Program-made: the position numbers and the translations under genes | Assembly (NCBI RefSeq): GCF_007859275.1 | Contig: NZ_VOHC01000021.1 | Location: forward strand, 124,001-188,000 | DNA: 64,000 nucleotides | Source: Planomicrobium sp. CPCC 101079 | GTDB lineage: Bacteria; Bacillota; Bacilli; Bacillales_A; Planococcaceae | Direction: 5' to 3' | Shown here: positions 29,087-38,364 of the stretch, piece after piece | How the letters are laid out: each line of letters opens with the position of its first letter | Numbering within the stretch: the stretch's first letter is position 1 | The notes under the pieces: model-generated | Databases searched by the model: none | Told to the model about the DNA's origin: nothing | The model's input: the letters and a program-made list of their open reading frames with translations, nothing else

Positions 29087-29116
29087 ACTCCCAAAGAACA
29101 AGTTTGCTCTGGGAGT
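29087..29116 (-). terminator. Weak hairpin between rpoZ and coaBC
   Basis: ACTCCCA and TGGGAGT close an imperfect hairpin directly after rpoZ, followed on the minus strand by TTGTTGTTTAG. It may act as a partial terminator or processing site, since coaBC follows within about 25 bases. Confidence 0.4.
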
Positions 29117-29135
29117 CGTCTGTTGCGATTAATGG

Positions 29136-29359
29136 TTAAATTTCGTCTTCATAGATAGCAGATGCATCTTGGTCTTCTTTTTGCAAAACACCGGCTGCCA
29201 CTTCTTCAAGCGCTTTGCCGACTGATTTTGTAGAAACATAGCGGTGAAGTCTTTCGTCGCCATGTTCATGCAATTGGCGGGCGCGTTTTGAGGCTAGTGC
29301 CACCAATGAGTATTTCGAATCAATCTGGCTTTTTAGTTTATCAACGGATGGGTATAACA

Positions 29360-29360
<1 letters not shown>
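29136..29360 (-). CDS. rpoZ: DNA-directed RNA polymerase omega subunit
   Basis: This 74-residue subunit helps assemble and stabilise RNA polymerase. It begins MLYPSVDKLKSQIDSKYSLV and carries ASKRARQLHE, the conserved omega core. ATG overlaps the gmk stop by one base (TAATG) and follows AAAGGAG. The gmk-rpoZ-coaBC order is widespread. Confidence 0.95.
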
Positions 29361-30239
<879 letters not shown>

Positions 30240-30374
30240 CGCTTTTTTCACCTGAACCACCGCCATTTGCAACTGATCGTTGTTCTTCGTTTTCTAACTA
30301 ACTGTCTTATTATATCATAATACACCGGGAAAATGATAAGATGGAACAAAACGATTTGAAAGAGGGATTTTTTC

Positions 30375-32039
30375 ATGGCATTTGATGGATTATTTACAAA
30401 AGCAATGACACGGGAACTCCAAAGCCTCGTGTCGGGCAGAATTTCAAAAGTTCATCAGCCTAACCAGCTTGAACTATTGCTACATATTCGTGCACAAGGC
30501 CACAACCATAAATTATTAATCTCGATCCACCCGTCTTATTCACGGATTCATCTGACCGCAATGGCAAATGTTAACCCGTCCGAACCGCCGATGTTTTGCA
30601 TGCTGCTCCGCAAACATATTGAAGGCGGCGTCATTACCGAAGTAACTCAGCACGAAATGGACCGGCTCATCGTATTGAAAATACGATCGAAAAATGAAAT
30701 CGGAGATGACATCGAACGGGAACTCCATGTGGAAATAATGGGCCGACATTCAAATGTGATATTGGTCGATTCGGAACGCATGATGATTCTTGACAGCTTG
30801 AAGCATTTGCCTCCAAGCGTCAATTCATACCGCACCGTTCTGCCTGGGCAACCGTATGTGTTTCCGCCTTCACAAGAAAAAAAAGATCCTTTCCATTCCA
30901 TTGAAGAAGCAATGGAACTGGAGGAGCGAGAAATCGTCGGGACATTTGCCGGCTTCTCGCCGCTCAATGCCCGGGAACTCCATTTCCGCATTAAAGAAGC
31001 TGCCGACAAGAATGCAGCAGCGCAGCAATTTCTAAATGATTTCCTTTCAGCTAATCCTGCTGGCCATTACATCGAGCAAGATGGCAAAAGTTATTTTTCC
31101 GCTACACAATTATCTCATATAAGCAACGAAGAAATGATTTTCCCGTCGCTCGGTGAACTGCTCGACCGCATGTATTTTGCCAAAGCGGAACGCGACCGCG
31201 TCAAACAGCAGGCTGGAGACTTGGAACGCTGGCTGCAGAATGAAATTGCAAAGTTGAAGCTGAAGCTGAAGAAATTGAAAAAAGAACAGGACCAGGCTGA
31301 AAAGCGCGATCTGCTCCAATTGAACGGCGAATTGATCATGGCCAATTTGCACCGTATAACAAAAGGCATGAAAGAAATCGAAGTGGACAATTATTACACC
31401 GATGAAAAAGTGACGATTGCGCTTGACCCGCGGAAGACGCCGATTGAGAATTCCCAACGCTATTATTCGCGCTACCAGAAAGCGAAAACGGCGCTTGTTA
31501 AAACGCAAGAACAGATTGAGAAAACAATCGAAGATATCGATTATTTTGAGACGCTCATGCAGCAAGTCCAGCAAGCCGGTATCTCCGATATTGAAGAAAT
31601 TCGTGAAGAGCTGGCTGAACAGGGCTTCATGAAAGCACAAAAATCGAAGAAAAAGAAAAAACCGACAAAGCCGTCCGTCGAATCATATATTTCAAGCACC
31701 GGAACACCGATTTCCGTCGGCAAAAACAATAAACAAAACGATTACGTTACATTCAAAGTAGCCGCTAAATCGGATACGTGGCTGCATACAAAAGATATCC
31801 CAGGTTCGCATGTCATCATCCACGATAACGATCCTGACGAAACCACTCTCCTAGAAGCCGCCGCCATCGCTGCCTACTTCAGCAAAGCGCGCGAGTCGTC
31901 TTCTGTGCCGGTAGATTACACGGAAGCCCGCCAGGTGAAAAAACCGAACGGCGCAAAACCTGGATTTGTCATTTATTTTGAGCAAAAAACCCTTTTCGTA
32001 ACACCTGATGAAGATTTAGTTATTAAGTTAAGAAAATGA
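30375..32039 (+). CDS. rqcH: Ribosome quality control protein RqcH (NFACT family, YloA/FbpA-like)
   Basis: This 554-residue NFACT protein binds stalled 50S-peptidyl-tRNA complexes and directs alanine tailing. NFACT-N spans about residues 1-260, beginning MAFDGLFTKAMTRELQSLV, with GRISKVHQPNQLELLLHIRA and VEIMGRHSNVIL. A lysine-rich coiled coil occupies about 275-425. NFACT-R (STGTPISVGKNNKQND, then DTWLHTKDIPGSHVII) lies near the C-terminus. It is also annotated as a fibronectin-binding protein. ATG follows GAGGG. It is on the plus strand, divergent from remA. Confidence 0.95.
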   Translation: MAFDGLFTKAMTRELQSLVSGRISKVHQPNQLELLLHIRAQGHNHKLLISIHPSYSRIHLTAMANVNPSEPPMFCMLLRKHIEGGVITEVTQHEMDRLIVLKIRSKNEIGDDIERELHVEIMGRHSNVILVDSERMMILDSLKHLPPSVNSYRTVLPGQPYVFPPSQEKKDPFHSIEEAMELEEREIVGTFAGFSPLNARELHFRIKEAADKNAAAQQFLNDFLSANPAGHYIEQDGKSYFSATQLSHISNEEMIFPSLGELLDRMYFAKAERDRVKQQAGDLERWLQNEIAKLKLKLKKLKKEQDQAEKRDLLQLNGELIMANLHRITKGMKEIEVDNYYTDEKVTIALDPRKTPIENSQRYYSRYQKAKTALVKTQEQIEKTIEDIDYFETLMQQVQQAGISDIEEIREELAEQGFMKAQKSKKKKKPTKPSVESYISSTGTPISVGKNNKQNDYVTFKVAAKSDTWLHTKDIPGSHVIIHDNDPDETTLLEAAAIAAYFSKARESSSVPVDYTEARQVKKPNGAKPGFVIYFEQKTLFVTPDEDLVIKLRK

Positions 32040-32047
32040 ACATGCAT

Positions 32048-32083
32048 AGCCGGGAAGCTTTGATGCTTTCCGGCTATTCTTCT
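32048..32083 (+). terminator. Terminator after rqcH
   Basis: AGCCGGGAAGC pairs with GCTTTCCGGCT (one mismatch) around a six-base loop at 32048-32075, then ATTCTTCT. It lies nine bases after the rqcH stop. Confidence 0.6.
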
Positions 32084-32264
32084 AATGGAAAACAGCGGCA
32101 ATCCCCTGCTGCAACGAATTGTTGCATTTAAAAGCATTTTGTTAACATAATACATATATGCTATTATCTTTTCTTTTAAATCCTATTATTCCTATAATAT
32201 TTTATTGCCCTGAAAGGCAGTAAATGCTATCTTTTTAAAGGACTAACTTATTTGGAGGTTTATA

Positions 32265-33113
32265 ATGAAAAAACTTTTCTCGAAACAACGAATTTTCATG
32301 GCATCAGGCGCCATTTCCGTTTTATTGCTTGCCGCTTGCGGCAACAGCGATTCCTCAGAAGTTGCGGAAGAGCCGAAGACTGCCTGGGACGAAATCCAAG
32401 AACAAGGCTCGATGAAAGTCGCAACTTCAGGCACGCTTCTTGCAACTTCTTTCCATGATGCAGAAACGGATGAACTGACCGGCTTTGAAGTTGAAGTCGT
32501 CCGTGAACTCGGCAAGCGACTGGATTTGGACATCGAATTCACAGAACTCGGTTTTGATGAGATGTTGACAAGCGTTTCGACAGGCCAAATCGATATGGCC
32601 GCAAACGACATTGAAATCACGGAAGACCGGAAAGACAACTTCTCCTTCTCGACCCCAATTAAATATTCTTATGGTACTGCAGTTGTCCGCAAAGACGACT
32701 TGTCCGGCATTAAAACTTTAGAAGACATCAAAGGCAAAAAAGCTGCCGGCGTGTCCACGTCGATTTACATGGAGATTGCCCGTAGTTACGGAGCTGAAGA
32801 AGTGACTTATGACAATGCCTCGAACGAAGTTTATTTGCGCGATGTATCTATTGGGCGCACAGATGTTATTTTGAATGACTACTACTTGTCCACCTTTGGG
32901 GTTGCTGCCTTCCCTGAGCTGAACATCACTATTCACCCCGACATTAAATACAGCCCTTCAAAAGTCGGGCTTGTGATGAATAAAGACAACAAAGAACTCG
33001 CAGAAAATGTCGACCGCGTACTGAAGGAAATGCTGGACGATGGCACCATCTCTGAAATTTCCGCAGAATTTTTTGCAGGAGCAGATGTTTCCCAGAAACC
33101 CGATGTCGAGTAA
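32265..33113 (+). CDS. Amino-acid ABC transporter substrate-binding lipoprotein
   Basis: This 282-residue extracellular solute-binding protein is of family 3 (polar amino acids or cystine). A lipoprotein signal peptide ends in LLLAACGN (lipobox cysteine near residue 25). The mature domain contains GSMKVATSGTLLATSF, GFEVEVVRELGKRLDLDIEF and QIDMAANDIEITEDRK, the typical ligand-binding blocks. ATG follows TTGGAGG; a TATAAT sits about 65 bases upstream with a poor -35. The ligand cannot be told from sequence. It is co-transcribed with the permease 21 bases downstream; no ATPase gene follows. Confidence 0.92.
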   Translation: MKKLFSKQRIFMASGAISVLLLAACGNSDSSEVAEEPKTAWDEIQEQGSMKVATSGTLLATSFHDAETDELTGFEVEVVRELGKRLDLDIEFTELGFDEMLTSVSTGQIDMAANDIEITEDRKDNFSFSTPIKYSYGTAVVRKDDLSGIKTLEDIKGKKAAGVSTSIYMEIARSYGAEEVTYDNASNEVYLRDVSIGRTDVILNDYYLSTFGVAAFPELNITIHPDIKYSPSKVGLVMNKDNKELAENVDRVLKEMLDDGTISEISAEFFAGADVSQKPDVE

Positions 33114-33134
33114 AACAGAATTGGAGGGTCATCC

Positions 33135-33812
33135 TTGAATGATATAGAATGGGGGTTGCTGTTTGACCCCGCGTTAGCTATCGAATCGTTTTGGTATGTC
33201 ATGGAAGGCATTTGGTATACCTTGTTGATTTCCATCGTCAGCATGGCCATCGGCATCATTATAGGATTTTTCTTGGCATTGGCGCGCACCGCACCATATA
33301 AAGCTCTTGAATGGCCGGCCCGCTTGTACATTTCATTTATGCGCGGCATTCCAATTTTGGTCATTTTGTTTTTGCTGTATTTCGCGCTGCCGGTCATCGG
33401 CATCGAATTTACAGCGGTGCAAGCGGCTTTGATCGGTTTTTCGATCAACAGCGCTGCATACATTGCGGAAGTTTTCCGTTCATCCTTGGCATCGGTCGAT
33501 AAAGGGCAATGGGAATCTTCAAAAGCACTTGGCATGACTTATTGGCAAACGATGCGCCGCATCATTCTGCCGCAATCGATCCGGATCGCCGTGCCGCCCT
33601 TATCGAATGTTTATTTGGATCTCATCAAAGCTTCTTCATTAGCCGCGATGATCACTGTACCGGAAATTTTCCAAAAAGCGCGCATTGTCGGTGCACGGGA
33701 ATATGATTTGCTGACATTGTTGATTTTGGTGGCGCTCATCTACTGGGCGATTTGTTCAGTTATGACACTATTGCAAAATTATCTTGAAAAGCGATATGCT
33801 GATTATTTATAG
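33135..33812 (+). CDS. Amino-acid ABC transporter permease
   Basis: This 225-residue His/Glu/Gln/Arg-type permease has about five membrane segments. YISFMRGIPILVILFLLYFA, the S-INSAAYIAEVFRSSLASV region, and the EAA-like loop ESSKALGMTYWQTMRRIILP are characteristic. It starts with TTG at 33135, seven bases after GGAGGG. It must work with an ATP-binding subunit, which is not encoded here: a terminator follows directly. Confidence 0.92.
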   Translation: MNDIEWGLLFDPALAIESFWYVMEGIWYTLLISIVSMAIGIIIGFFLALARTAPYKALEWPARLYISFMRGIPILVILFLLYFALPVIGIEFTAVQAALIGFSINSAAYIAEVFRSSLASVDKGQWESSKALGMTYWQTMRRIILPQSIRIAVPPLSNVYLDLIKASSLAAMITVPEIFQKARIVGAREYDLLTLLILVALIYWAICSVMTLLQNYLEKRYADYL

Positions 33813-33815
33813 GAT

Positions 33816-33849
33816 AAAAGCACGAGGAGAAATCCTCGAGCTTTTTATT
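33816..33849 (+). terminator. Terminator of the ABC transporter operon
   Basis: AAAAGCaCGAGGA and TCCTCGaGCTTTTT form a strong hairpin at 33816-33846 with a TTTTTATTTT tail. It closes the two-gene unit right after the permease stop. Confidence 0.85.
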
Positions 33850-34090
33850 TTAACTTTAATTATATTCATTACTAAAACCAGATCGCCTTAACGGTATTGC
33901 CTAAAGCAAAAAGGCAGCCTTTGCCATGCAGGGCAGCCACTTCAATTTTGACGCATCCAGATTACGGCTTTCTTATTTATTCGGAACAATTTGATAAAAT
34001 ATTCAAATTCACACATTCTACTGCTAAAAATGAAACAGAAGTAAAGTGAAAGTCCCGACAACTTATAAAACAATATACTTCAACCAAAAA
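33850..34090. other. Intergenic stretch without a recognised gene
   Basis: This AT-rich spacer lies between two convergent terminators. It has no open frame with a ribosome site and no convincing promoter or repeat. A GGCAGCC word occurs twice around 33910-33950 without forming a clear structure. Confidence 0.5.
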
Positions 34091-34126
34091 CGAAAAAGCA
34101 TTCGGGTGAAACGCCGAATGCTTTTT
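34088..34126 (-). terminator. Terminator after the glyoxalase-fold gene
   Basis: AAAAAGCATTCGG and CCGAATGCTTTTT (34093-34126) form a long stem; on the minus strand TTTTTCGTTTTTG follows. It lies seven bases beyond the stop of the gene at 34133. Confidence 0.85.
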
Positions 34127-34132
34127 CCGCTT

Positions 34133-34558
34133 TCAAGTGCCGCTCTTATCCAAATCATTGTTTTCCGGCATCGCCATCACTTCCCAAAGATGCCCGTCAA
34201 GGTCCTGGAAGCTCCAAGCGTACATATATTCATTATCCATCGGGTCATTTGATGCTGTGCCCCCAGCTTCCAACGCTTTGTTAACGATGTCGTTGACGCT
34301 TTGGCGGCTGTCTGCGGAAATCGCCAGAATCACTTCTGTGTTTTTCGTCGAATCCGCAAGTTCTTTTTTAGTAAAGGTTTTGAAGAATGGCTCTGTCAAC
34401 AGCATAACAAAAATGTTTTCGCCGACAATCATGCATGTTGCGTTTTCATCTGTCATTTCAGGGTGAAAATCAAAACCAAGCTGGGTAAAAAAATCCACTG
34501 ATTTGTCCAAGTCTTTCACAGGTAAATTCACGTAAATTTCTTTTGCCTGTAAGGCCAT
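34133..34558 (-). CDS. VOC-family (glyoxalase/bleomycin-resistance fold) protein
   Basis: This 141-residue vicinal-oxygen-chelate fold protein has IYVNLPVKDLDKSVDFFTQL at the start and YAWSFQDLDGHLWEVMAMP near the end, as in the YaeR/lactoylglutathione-lyase-like single-domain proteins of Firmicutes. Candidate metal ligands are the His in DGHLWE and the Glu two residues on. ATG follows GGAGGAG. The substrate is unknown; the family includes detoxification enzymes and uncharacterised members. It is probably transcribed after argS or alone, with its own strong terminator. Confidence 0.88.
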   Translation of the reverse strand: MALQAKEIYVNLPVKDLDKSVDFFTQLGFDFHPEMTDENATCMIVGENIFVMLLTEPFFKTFTKKELADSTKNTEVILAISADSRQSVNDIVNKALEAGGTASNDPMDNEYMYAWSFQDLDGHLWEVMAMPENNDLDKSGT

Positions 34559-34642
34559 TAATTCTCCTCCATTCTAGTTTTGTACGACCACCTACTTATT
34601 CGCTTAACTACCGGAGAATCCTGCCATGAATCATGTTATTTC

Positions 34643-36331
34643 TTACATTTCATCCGGCGCTTTTATTCCCAGCAACCTTAAACCTTCAGCTAAAACAACA
34701 GTTACAGCTTTTACAAGGGCCAACCGGCTTTCCTGTTCTCCGTCGTCTGCCAAAATTTTAACTTGGGCATAATATTTATTGAACTCCTGCGCCAATTCAA
34801 TCACGTATTTAGCAATAGCCGATGGTTCATTTTCATGGAAACTTTTTTCAATGACAACCGGGAATTCCATGAGCAACTTTGCAACAGGCCAACTTGCTTC
34901 ATCCGCTAATCCCCTTGAAGACTCTGTACCGATTTCTTTGGCAGACTTCCGCAAAATCGAACAAGCTCGTGCATGGGTATACTGGACGTAAGGGCCGGTT
35001 GTCCCTTCAAATTTCAACATATCTTCAAGCGAAAATTCCACATTATTTTGCCGATCGTTTTTCAAATCATGAAAAATGACTGCACCTACTGCGACGTTTT
35101 CGGCCACTTCTTGTTTGTTTGCCAAAGAAGGATTTTTCTTTGTGATGTTCTTTTCAGCCAGACGGATTGCTTCAGCCAGCACTTCTTCCAGCAACACCAC
35201 TTCCCCTTTCCGTGTCGACATTTTTTTCCCGTTTTTCAGCACAAAGCCGAACGGGATGTGAACCATCTCTTGTGCCCATTTGAAGCCCATCTTCTGGAGC
35301 ACCAAGAACAATTGCTGAAAATGGAGTGTTTGTTCATAACCGACCACATACCAAGCTTTCGAGAATCGGTATTGCTCCTGCCTGTACAATGCAGCCGCAA
35401 GGTCCCGAGTGGCGTACAACGTGGCACCGTCGCTTTTCTTCGCCAGTAGTGGCGGCATTCTATATTCAGTTAAGTCCACCACTTCCGCACCTTGGGAAGG
35501 TGCAAGCAAATTTTGGTCATTTAACAGGTCGAGCACATTTTCCATCTTGTCGTTATAGAACGCTTCGCCGGCAGTCGAATCAAAGTCCACCCCCAGCAGC
35601 TCATATATTTTCGAGAATTCTTGAAGCGATTCATCGCGGAACCACTTCCACAACTCTTGCGCCTCTTCATTTCCTTCTTCAAGCTTTTTGAACCAGAGAC
35701 GCCCTGCTTCGTTCAAGCCAGGATCCTTTTCCGCTTCTTTATGGAATTTCACATATAGAGCAAGCAATTCTTTGATTGGCGCTTCCTTTACCTTTTCTTC
35801 ACTGCCCCAAAGCTGATATGCGACAATCAACTTGCCGAATTGAGTTCCCCAATCTCCTAAATAATTGATACGGATGGCCGAATAGCCGCATTTTTCTGCA
35901 ATGCGGGCAAGAGAATTGCCGATAACGGTAGAACGCAAATGGCCCATCGAAAAAGGTTTTGCAATGTTCGGCGAAGAAAAATCGATGGCAATGCTACATC
36001 CTTCCCCAAAAGACCGGGACCCGTATGCAGAACCTGCAGTTAGAACGGCATCGACGATTTGCTTACTGACGGTTTGTTTGTCTAAAAAACAATTGACGTA
36101 AGGACCGTCCGCAACGACTTTTTCAAATAATGGATGCTCTATTTTTACGGCAAGCTCTTGAGCGATTTTTTGTGGCGCTTTGCGCATCGTTTTGGCTAAT
36201 GCAAAACAAGGAAAAGCCAAATCTCCTTGTTCTTTGAATTTCGGCTTTTCAATCAGGTCGATAACAGCGTCCATCGTTAAAGATCCATTTGTTTTCTCTT
36301 TAATCACTTGGGCATAAATGGCTTTTGTCAT
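34643..36331 (-). CDS. argS: Arginyl-tRNA synthetase
   Basis: This 562-residue class I synthetase charges tRNA-Arg. The HIGH motif region is SSPNIAKPFSMGHLRSTVIG near residues 117-136, and the KMSKS counterpart is KKMSTRKGEVV near 360. The C-terminal anticodon-binding helical domain ends in the typical LLGIKAPDEM. ATG follows GGAGGGG. A T-box leader with an arginine specifier precedes it, so expression should rise when uncharged tRNA-Arg accumulates. Confidence 0.97.
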   Translation of the reverse strand: MTKAIYAQVIKEKTNGSLTMDAVIDLIEKPKFKEQGDLAFPCFALAKTMRKAPQKIAQELAVKIEHPLFEKVVADGPYVNCFLDKQTVSKQIVDAVLTAGSAYGSRSFGEGCSIAIDFSSPNIAKPFSMGHLRSTVIGNSLARIAEKCGYSAIRINYLGDWGTQFGKLIVAYQLWGSEEKVKEAPIKELLALYVKFHKEAEKDPGLNEAGRLWFKKLEEGNEEAQELWKWFRDESLQEFSKIYELLGVDFDSTAGEAFYNDKMENVLDLLNDQNLLAPSQGAEVVDLTEYRMPPLLAKKSDGATLYATRDLAAALYRQEQYRFSKAWYVVGYEQTLHFQQLFLVLQKMGFKWAQEMVHIPFGFVLKNGKKMSTRKGEVVLLEEVLAEAIRLAEKNITKKNPSLANKQEVAENVAVGAVIFHDLKNDRQNNVEFSLEDMLKFEGTTGPYVQYTHARACSILRKSAKEIGTESSRGLADEASWPVAKLLMEFPVVIEKSFHENEPSAIAKYVIELAQEFNKYYAQVKILADDGEQESRLALVKAVTVVLAEGLRLLGIKAPDEM

Positions 36332-36354
36332 ACTTTCCCCTCCATATTTGAAAA

Positions 36355-36590
36355 TAAAAAATCCCGTCTCTAAATTATTAGAGACGGGATTTCCCGCGGT
36401 ACCACTCTGATTGTCCGTTGTCGGACCAGCTTAAAAAGATAACGGATTTCTCCGGCAAAACCCTACTGAATTTTTCGGGCCGCTTCTCAGAAGTGCGCTT
36501 CAAAAAGAGTAGGCAGCCGGGCTCTCACCATCCCCAGCTCGCTTATGCCATCCTCTTCCCTACTTTCTTCTTCACAGAATTTTGTGTATT
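36355..36590 (-). promoter_or_regulatory. T-box riboswitch controlling argS (Arg, CGC specifier)
   Basis: The minus strand carries the T-box sequence AGAGTGGTACCGCGG (36394-36408), then a terminator hairpin with TCCCGTCTC/GAGACGGGA arms and a T run (36355-36390). In stem I, GATGGTGAGAGCC is present, and the specifier loop reads GAAGCGCACTTCTGAG: the codon CGC (36495-36497) followed by A, that is arginine. This agrees with the downstream gene. Confidence 0.92.
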
Positions 36591-36596
36591 TTTGTC

Positions 36597-36625
36597 AGTT
36601 TATACGAATGGAAATTAAATGTCAA
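36597..36625 (-). promoter_or_regulatory. argS promoter
   Basis: On the minus strand TTGACA (36620-36625) is 17 bases from TAAACT (36597-36602), just ahead of the T-box leader. Confidence 0.65.
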
Positions 36626-36996
36626 AGTTTTTCGCAAGATAATCTGCTGTTAAAACCGTCAATATACAATTCGGTGCAGAACCTTATCCAGTCTGCTTTT
36701 CTCTAAACATCAATTTTAAACGCAAAGCTATTATGGTTCGCCCTATAGAAGTATTAAAAACAACATAATTGAAAAATATTTTTGAAAAATAATGACGATG
36801 CTCTTATGCTGATACGTTCCATTCCTTCTTATTCTGTAAATAAGGAAATGGAAACCAATAGGTCAGCGGGAGACTTGCAATAATAACTTTGTTCGGAATC
36901 AAATTCATCTTGACCACATAAAATCCAATATATCCCCTATAAGCGATAGTTCATTGTGTTTAACTTAAAAATCATTTTTTAACAATAAAAAAATAT
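36626..36996. other. AT-rich intergenic stretch between argS and the ATP-grasp gene
   Basis: About 370 bases between two divergent promoters. I see no open frame with a ribosome site, no strong hairpin and no repeat shared with the rest of the window. Base composition is visibly more AT-rich than in flanking genes. Confidence 0.5.
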
Positions 36997-37026
36997 TTGG
37001 TAAAAACTGATAATTAATGCTATAAT
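36997..37026 (+). promoter_or_regulatory. Promoter of the ATP-grasp/racemase operon
   Basis: TTGGTA (36997-37002) and TATAAT (37021-37026) are 18 bases apart, and TGC just before the -10 makes an extended -10 element. The leader to the TTG start is about 105 bases and AT-rich. Confidence 0.65.
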
Positions 37027-37137
37027 ACTATACTGAAGCTCGTGCAGCTTGGGTATAATGAAACAACCCAATTGAATTAAAAACTAATATTTTACTCTAA
37101 AAAATTATTCTTTTTATAAGAAAGAGAGCTGTTTACT

Positions 37138-38361
37138 TTGTCTAAAACTCCATCATTTTTGCCGATACTGCTTGGTTCAGATATGAACGCATACGGTATG
37201 GCGCGCGCATTCCACGAGGCATATGGAATTAAACCCCTTGTTCTAGGACGTGCAAATCTTACAGCAACCCAAAATAGTTCAATTTTAACATTCAAAGTAA
37301 TTCCTAACCTGAATGAAGATGATGTGTTTCTTCCCGCTTTATTAAAAATTGCAGAAGAACACAAAGCACAAAAGCTATTACTGCTCGCTTGCGGCGATGA
37401 TTACGCAAAATTGATCGTCAAAAACAAAGAGAACCTGGTTCCTTATTTCGCCGTTCCCTATATTGATGAAAAGCTGATGGACCGCATCGTTCTAAAAGAG
37501 AATTTCTATAATATTTGTGAACAATACGGTTTCAGTTATCCCCAAACGGAGCTTTGCACTTTTGCTAATTACAAGACATTTAAATTCGATTTCAGCTATC
37601 CGATCATTATCAAAGCCTCTAACTCTGTAGCTTACTGGAATGCATCATTCCCTGGTAAGAAAAAAGTTTTTGTAGCTAACGACGAAGCAGAAAAGAATGC
37701 AATTCTTGAGGCAATCTATAAATCTTCTTATAAAGACAATCTCACTATTCAGGAATTTATTCCAGGCGACGATTCTTTTATGCGCGTGTTGAATGCATAT
37801 GTCGGCAAAGATGGAAAAGTAAAATTGATGTCTCTCGGCAATCCGATTCTGGAAGAACACTCCCCGGAAGGCATCGGCAGTTATGCAGCAATAATCAATA
37901 CTTTTGATGAAAAGCTGCTTGATAAAGTCCGCTTCTTTCTTGAAGATATCGGCTATACCGGTTTTGCGAACTTTGATATGAAGTATGATGCGCGGGATGG
38001 TTCCTACAAATTATTTGAAATCAACTTAAGAAATGGACGAAGCAGTTATTATGTGACGGCGGCGGGCCATAATTTGATGAAATACGTAGCAGACGATCAC
38101 ATTTTCAATAAACCGATGAAGCTAACCTATGCACGGGACAAACATCTTTGGATGATCATCCCTAAAAGTGTCCTTTTCAAATATTCGCAGAACGACGTGC
38201 TGAATAAAGAAGCCAAGCGTTTGATCAAAGAAGGTAAAATGACAAATTCACTTTTCTATAAAGAAGATTTGAATCCGAAACGCTGGCTGAAACTGATGTT
38301 AAATAACATGAACTATCATCGGAAATACAAAAAACATTTTAATAACAAAGGCCTGACTTAA
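37138..38361 (+). CDS. ATP-grasp ligase, probable D-aspartate ligase for the peptidoglycan cross-bridge
   Basis: This 407-residue carboxylate-amine ligase has the ATP-grasp order: an N-terminal domain starting LPILLGSDMNAYGMARAFHE, an ATP-binding lysine region (YPIIIKASNSVAYW near 151-165), IQEFIPGDDSFMR near 207, and the metal-binding block YKLFEINLRNGRSSYYV near 300. A basic C-terminus (HRKYKKHFNNK) may contact the membrane. In Enterococcus faecium a similar ligase (Aslfm) adds D-Asp to the lysine of the peptidoglycan precursor and is encoded next to an aspartate racemase, as here. Start TTG at 37138 has a weak AAAGAGAG site. D-Asp versus D-Glu cannot be settled by sequence. Confidence 0.75.
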   Translation: MSKTPSFLPILLGSDMNAYGMARAFHEAYGIKPLVLGRANLTATQNSSILTFKVIPNLNEDDVFLPALLKIAEEHKAQKLLLLACGDDYAKLIVKNKENLVPYFAVPYIDEKLMDRIVLKENFYNICEQYGFSYPQTELCTFANYKTFKFDFSYPIIIKASNSVAYWNASFPGKKKVFVANDEAEKNAILEAIYKSSYKDNLTIQEFIPGDDSFMRVLNAYVGKDGKVKLMSLGNPILEEHSPEGIGSYAAIINTFDEKLLDKVRFFLEDIGYTGFANFDMKYDARDGSYKLFEINLRNGRSSYYVTAAGHNLMKYVADDHIFNKPMKLTYARDKHLWMIIPKSVLFKYSQNDVLNKEAKRLIKEGKMTNSLFYKEDLNPKRWLKLMLNNMNYHRKYKKHFNNKGLT

Positions 38362-38364
38362 ACA

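Noticed and set aside
31110-31640. 176-codon open frame on the minus strand inside rqcH
   Set aside because: It is antisense to the coiled coil of rqcH; its phenylalanine- and leucine-rich content mirrors the lysine/glutamate codons of the real gene.
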